A stretch of DNA of 64,000 bases. It comes from Verpa conica. Taxonomy: Eukaryota; Ascomycota; Pezizomycetes; Pezizales; Morchellaceae. Shown here piece after piece: positions 58,837 to 64,000 of the stretch. The DNA lies in assembly GCA_033030425.1 (NCBI GenBank), contig JAUFSD010000023.1, positions 1,178,001-1,242,000 on the forward strand, read 5' to 3'. Each line of letters begins with the position of its first letter. The stretch's first letter is position 1. The notes under the pieces are model-generated. The model was not told where the DNA came from, did no database searches, and saw nothing but the letters and a program-made list of their open reading frames with translations. The translations under genes were made by a program, and so were the position numbers.

Positions 58837-59763
58837 ATGAAGTTTTTTATACTCATACTCTCTGCTATCATCTATGCAAACAATGTCACCGCTGCGACGT
58901 GGTACTTTCTCCGCTGGGTCAATAGCGCTGGGTTCACGTCCATGAGTGGGACAATGAGGATCCCGACGCTGCCGCAAGCGGGGACGTATTATCTCTGGCC
59001 TGGGCTGCAACCTACCGACAACAGTGGTGTGTTCCAGCAAGTTCTTGACGGACGTTCTGGAACCTGGTGGATTGGGAGTGGGTGGTGTTGCTCGTATGTT
59101 TCCCCTTCTCTCGTGTTTTTTTTTTTTAGTAAGACTGATGTGGAGGTAGGAATCCGAGTCTGCCGTGGGGTGGAGGGTTTAATGGTAGGTTGTGAGGTAT
59201 GAGTTTTGTACGGTACATGTGGGCTGATTACGGTAGTGTATTCTGGTGATTCGGTGCAGTTCAGTATGACGAAGGGTAGCGGGACGGTCTGGACAACGTC
59301 GCTCCAGCGTAATGGAGGCACCGCCGTGACCGGGTCGTTTGATCTAGGGAGTAAGACTATGAATCAGGCGATTTTGGCAATTGAACTCACGGGTGTGAGT
59401 TGGAATTTTGGGGCGTTGGAGTTTGATAATCTGGTTATTGTAAGTTTCTTGATGCGGCAGAAGAGTGTTAGTTTTCTAATGGGTGGTTAGACTGCGAGTG
59501 GTACTTCGACGTCGTGGTGTACGGTGGGTTTTTGTCTATCGGTATGGCTTCATGGGGTGTTTGAGCTGATTGGTGCTGTAGAATGCGCCGGAGAATTATA
59601 ATAGTGCTACTACGTATGTCCGGAATGGAGTTACTGCGACGGTTAGTGGGAGTACGAGCAGGTGTTCGTTTACTTCGGTTATCTTGCAAGGTGAGTTAAT
59701 AATCTACAAACTCGGCGATGGAGTATTACTAATGGGTGTTTTTTCCCTGAAGCTCCTGCGTAA
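58837..59763 (+). CDS. Secreted beta-rich protein, six exons (215 residues)
   Basis: Exons: 58837-59093, 59150-59184, 59237-59439, 59491-59523, 59582-59690 and 59753-59763. Introns are 51-62 nt with CTGAT or CTAAT branch sites, and every junction keeps phase. The internal exons of 35 and 33 nt and the 11-nt coding end are unusually small. Residues 1-19 (MKFFILILSAIIYANNVTA) form a signal peptide. The mature part alternates short beta-type stretches: MRIPTLPQAGTYYLWPGLQ, then WWIGSGWCCSNPSLPWGGG with C84-C85, then VYSGDSVQFSM, and it ends SFTSVILQAPA. This layout is familiar from fungal secreted proteins thought to have a concanavalin-A-like jelly roll. That assignment is from recall of the family style and is unverified, and no activity is implied. 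No GPI signal or C-terminal membrane segment is seen. Confidence 0.82.
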
Positions 59764-60378
59764 CGTAGTAAGGGGACAGAAAGTGGGTTAGGGGACTGTC
59801 TTTCCTGTTTCTCGTTTGGAAAGCCCAATAAATCACTTCTCTCCCTTTTCGGCAGAAGATAATATAAATTCTCCGCGATTTGTAGCGCCTTCTAGATAAC
59901 CGCAACTGTCAATCCTTGGCAATTCTAAATCTATCGTCTGTGCCTATACGCACCTGGGAAACTAGTACCCTTAAGGAACGTGTGATGTCTCAAAGACCAC
60001 ATTTGAATCCTAAAACAGCATTGTCTGGCGCTTCACTAATCGCAACCTTCAAATCTCATCGAGTAAATAGTGATACGCCTTGAATTAGGGGGAGGAGAGT
60101 GGGGCTTTTGGATACACGTCGTTGTATCCAGCACCCCCCCACTGGTTTATAATGCATCCCCCTAGGTAAAGATTTCTGTTCAAATCCGCCTTGATAACAC
60201 CCGCCGACTTGAGAGACAACAAAATAAAATTAGCCATACCACGTGGTTGAATTACTTTTACCCGTAGTCGAGGGTGGGTCTCGGTAGGCTTCCGAGTCGC
60301 TCTCCTCCCCCTGACAGATAGGGCTTACCAGTTCTAGCCGCCATCATGCACGAACTTATGAGTTTATTCCAGTGTATA

Positions 60379-60399
60379 ATTATTATTATTATTATTATT
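60379..60399. repeat. (ATT)7 microsatellite
   Basis: Seven uninterrupted ATT units. Confidence 0.95.
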
Positions 60400-61070
60400 T
60401 CGAGTTTATTTGTCGAGGAATAATTATACTAGAAGGTATATAATAAAGGGACCTATTAGGTTATGACACCAGTTCACAGCCAGGTCTTGTAGCCGCAGTA
60501 AATAATTCGCCTCAATCGACGGGTTTAAGCAGATTGCAGACTCGCTAGTTTCATGCACGAGAAGACCAAAGCCCTCATATATATTTTATTTCTGTGCGAC
60601 TTTGAGTAACACTCAGCTTTAGTGTAACAGTCGTACGTAGATGAGTCGACTTGTGGCTAGACACACAATTTCAACAATTCTTGGCGGGTTTCGCGATACG
60701 CAGTTGGCCAATAATGATCATGGGGGAGGGGGGAGGGGCTTCCTCTCCAAACAAGGATAACACTGTTTATGACAGTTGGCTTTGTATTCATATTCGTTAT
60801 CATGGGGATTTGCTTTTGTCTGACTCATGAACCAGCGAAAAAATAGAGGTTTCATATATCCTTAGGTTTGTGTGGTTTGCTGATTGGCCGATTAACCGGT
60901 TGGTTATTAGATTTACGGTTCTCGAGACTTCAAGTACTTGCTAGGCTTTTGACGAGGTAAGTAGAGGGTGAAAGGCTATTCTATGGTGCACTTCTGTCTT
61001 TGAGTAGGGGGTAAAGTGCAAAAAAGCCATATCGGGGAGGGAACGTTAACCAGCCTTGTATTCACGTTTG

Positions 61071-61078
61071 TATAAATA
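61071..61078 (+). promoter_or_regulatory. TATA box of the MARVEL-like gene
   Basis: TATAAATA lies 153 bp before the start codon and is followed by a C/T-rich leader ending in CACCATGA, a good fungal start context. Confidence 0.65.
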
Positions 61079-61223
61079 CCAGTCTCCCGGCGCCCAGCTG
61101 ATCCTACTATAAGTCCACTCATTACTCCAGATCCTACACTCCTTTTCCAAACTTCTGATTCCATCAAACCGTACACTCCTTCAAACCTTACATTCTTTAC
61201 CCTCCCCCTAGAAGGACTTCACC

Positions 61224-62029
61224 ATGAACGCAGCATCAGACCAACACATCGTCCAGCAACCCAGATTCGTCTTCTTCATAAAGATAGCCCAAATCGCCCT
61301 AGCCGTGCTCATCCTCGGCCTGACTGCATTCTCCGTCTCCCGCATAGCAATCATCGATGGCGCATTCGGCTTCAACATCTTCTGCGTAAGTCCCTCTTTC
61401 CCTTTCATAGACCTCCCCTTTACTAACACCACCAGTGCATCTACACTTTCATCATGTGCGCCTACCTCATGATAACACCATTGAAGATGCCCCATCTCTG
61501 GAACTGCTGGGCAGTACTCGCGCTCGAAGCCTGCGGCGCAATCTTCTGGCTATGCGCATTCGCAACAATGGCCTCCTTCGCATCAGCAACCGCCTGGATC
61601 ACGAAATTCGATAGCACATACTCCGGCTCCACATTCTTCAAGAAGCGTGAGGACACAACGATCCAGTTTGGGGATTACAGCGCTTCATATAGTGATGAGG
61701 ACACCACCTATGACGATACTTACTCGACTAGTACTTTGGAATCATCGTGGAAGACGGTTGTTGCGGCGTATAAGTGTGCTGCTGCTGTAGCTGGGTTGGG
61801 GAGTCTCACCTGGTATGTATTGTTTTCCCCCTCTTCTTTGTCATACTGGAGAGTTTTTTGTTAATGGTTTTGTAGGATCTTGTTCGTGGTCTCGTTTGTG
61901 GTGTATGCAATGGCGCTATGGCGGCATCGCAAGAACCCGGAGAATGCGAACCTCCCGAGTGATGGGCGTCCTGCTACGCAGGAGATTAAGACTGGGCATG
62001 AGATGCAGTCTACTGGGGATGCGGTCTAG
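61224..62029 (+). CDS. MARVEL-like four-span membrane protein
   Basis: Exons: 61224-61385, 61436-61812 and 61876-62029. Introns are 50 nt (GTAAGT, branch TTTACTAAC) and 63 nt (GTATGT, branch GTTAAT). Phases agree and give 230 residues. Four hydrophobic segments lie at about 17-38 (IKIAQIALAVLILGLTAF), 47-68, 79-100 (LALEACGAIFWLCAFATMAS) and 169-194 (ILFVVSFVVYAMAL). A long acidic, Tyr/Ser/Thr-rich loop lies between the third and fourth, and a hydrophilic tail ends the protein. This spacing, a polar first-helix start and W/C-rich third helix match fungal MARVEL-domain proteins, which sit in plasma-membrane or vesicle microdomains. The exact role is unknown. The start is chosen by the CACCATG context and the TATA box at 61071. 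Confidence 0.88.
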
Positions 62030-64000
62030 TTGGGTATAATTCTACTGAGAAAGTGCATTTACGTGTAGGTGTGAGTTAATGCTGTGTTATGGGTTATGGA
62101 GGGGGGGAGTATGTTTAGTTGGAGCGTTTTTTTGTAGTTTTTTTTTTTTTTACATCACTTTTAGTCGTTCGCTCTTTCTCTAATCTTATATAGTGGTGTA
62201 TGGAATCTCACATTATGTATTTCTAGGAGATAGATTCTATGGAGATGGTTCAGAAAGGCTCTGGGCGTGGATGAGTGAAATGTCGTGATACTAAGCTTTC
62301 GCTATGTGGGGGTCCAAGATATCGTTAGATCCCCCATAAAATATTATCGGAAATGACATCTTGGCACGACAACGAAGCTTCCCACCCAGCCGACTAAGTA
62401 CACAGCCTTGATGCGATGATCCTATTAGGAAATTATAAGAACAAAGATTTACCTATACCGGGGTCGGGTACAAGCAGACCGCCTTGGGCGCATAAACACA
62501 CATTCTGCAGGAACACCAGTACCTCAACCCCCTCTCGGGTGCTCTGTATGCGCCCCACCCAATCCTGCTTATACCCGTAACTATAGTATATATTTCCAAT
62601 ATAGGTTATTTTATTCATTAGTTACACCCGGTTGTGGGACTATCGCACCAAAAGCACAATGTGCAACAATAAAAAATAAAAAAAACCTCATGGAGCTATA
62701 CTTGTACGCCCCGGCTTGGGTGTACGTATGTACCCTTGTTGCAAAGTACAGTAGCACAGCGGGGGGTGTAACGGTAGTACTAGATGTTTCTCCTGTCTTT
62801 GGGGCTTTATTCTGTGATTTATAGTAGAAAGTCAAGCTGCTAGTTGGTGAATGAATGAATTAATCATAAATATACAAAGCCCTGAGGCTATGGTATTCAT
62901 AACCTAAACAAATGCTGGTAGTTGGTGTTTGGTGTATCGGTGATGATTCGAGTCCATGGCTTGTGGGGTGAGTCATGGTCTACTACTCGGCGCATACTCG
63001 TATTCACTTTAGTTTTCCTTCTTTTTTTGTGTGTACGCAGAGGCAAACAGACACTTATACATCCGTGTCCAACTAATTCCCGGAGCCCCCGCCCCATGGC
63101 AACGGTAAATTCCACAAATCTCAACACCGCCACAAATACTATGGCATTAGTGTGGTATTCTAGAGAATTCTAGATCAAGTCGGCTGTGTTACAAAACCTT
63201 TTAACCAACTTGGTAGCACTCCCAACTTTACCCCCCCCCCACCAATATGGTAGTGAAAAACATCCCTTTTTCCGCTATATGTAGTGTTAACATGAGACTA
63301 TGGGGGAAATTTAGGATCATCCTTGAGATATATTCTAGGAATTCTACCCTGTATGAAACATTTTTGGTTAAAGTTGCATGATACTTTTAGCCTAGTGAAC
63401 ATGGGTACTTTTTAGTGTAAAATAGCGCTTCTACCAAAAACCTTTGTTCTAGTACTGTATGTGATAAGAAATACGAGAAAAATATTATTTTGGGAGCCTT
63501 TTGCCTTCAGCTAGGGTATAATTCTCAATAAGTCCTGTCAGTCAATGCCAAAACAAACTCTATCTCATCAACTATTGAATAAAATGAACCCAGAAATGAC
63601 AAGTCGTGAGGTCTGTCTTGTAGGATGTATATGTATCTATTCTGGTGGTTGTTGGTGCCCTTATTGCTTGCTTGAGCATTGAGATAGAACCCTTCATATA
63701 TTGGGGGATGAATCCTCTACATATGAGTTAAGCGACCCAGAGCATTAAATGGCCTCAATTAGTTTATCTTAAACACTTCTCTTTATAGTTGTTTGTGTAT
63801 CCTAGAAAATGCCCCCGTTTCTATGGGGGCTCAGGGAATTTTTTTGACACGGCTATAGTATACGTACTACCTATGTTGTAGATCTTGCTAAATAGCCTGG
63901 ATCTTCACCTTGTCACCCCGGCGAGACCTCCACAGACGCCCACGTCCCGATACGGGAGGATACATAGGAGTAGGAGTACGCCCCTAAGGCAGTAATACAA
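62030..64000. other. Gene-free right end of the window
   Basis: The first ~150 bases hold the T-rich 3' region of the MARVEL-like gene, with a run of about twelve T residues near 62139. Beyond it no gene is supported. Frames at 62433-62835 (-) and on both strands at 62897-63173 have no motif. A run of eleven C residues lies near 63229-63239. Confidence 0.45.

Larger units (their letters stand above)
59764..61223. other. Intergenic region
   Basis: No supported gene. It includes a seven-unit ATT microsatellite (60379-60399), a GGGGGAGGGGGG-type purine tract near 60723, and from about 61080 a C-rich leader to the next gene. A minus-strand frame at 60976-61176 has no motif. Confidence 0.5.

Noticed and set aside
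1..64000. CRISPR arrays, bacterial operons, phage or plasmid features
   Set aside because: Introns, the eukaryotic tRNA and the gene content show a fungal nuclear sequence; no regularly spaced repeats were seen.

Overview
The window looks like a gene-poor, repeat-rich stretch of a filamentous ascomycete chromosome. Introns in the genes I could resolve are short (48-63 nt), with GTATGT, GTAAGT or GTTTGT donors and CTAAC, CTAAT or CTGAT branch sites close to the acceptor. The proteins are fungal in type: a SNF2/RING ATPase, a MARVEL-like four-span membrane protein and a secreted beta-rich protein. Scattered CCCTAA telomere-type motifs and the low gene density recall Pezizomycetes (truffle relatives); that placement is inference. 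There are no prokaryotic features, no CRISPR array and no intact transposase or reverse transcriptase.

Layout. From 0 to 40 kb there are few genes, separated by long AT-rich deserts: a small charged hypothetical protein (1.5-1.9 kb), tRNA-Gln(CTG) (3.7 kb), a 760-residue single-pass membrane protein (6.2-8.5 kb), three C2H2-like zinc-finger genes all on the minus strand (13.6-14.4, 25.2-26.2 and 34.0-34.7 kb), and a 260-residue single-pass membrane protein (39.0-39.7 kb). Between them lie small non-autonomous DNA elements. The clearest is a 415-bp hAT-type element at 28.2 kb with CAGTG...CACTG ends and a perfect 8-bp target-site duplication. Two diverged relatives sit at 30.3 and 44.2 kb. Other inverted-repeat elements lie at 16.8, 21.5 and 41.2 kb.

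From 40 to 48 kb there is no convincing gene except a decayed leucine-rich, F-box-like relic near 47-48 kb. From 48.7 kb the window becomes ordinary coding territory: an ASCH/PUA-like protein (48.7 kb), a five-exon SNF2-RING-helicase ATPase of 1147 residues (50.4-54.1 kb), a six-exon secreted protein (58.8-59.8 kb) and a three-exon MARVEL-like protein (61.2-62.0 kb).

The genes do not form an obvious pathway or cluster. The most distinctive feature is the zinc-finger family. The 25-kb and 34-kb copies share intron positions, intron phases and a near-identical C-terminal finger. The 34-kb copy has lost a recognisable start and may be decaying. Splice structures were derived by hand from donor, acceptor, branch-site and phase agreement, and were not tested against transcripts.
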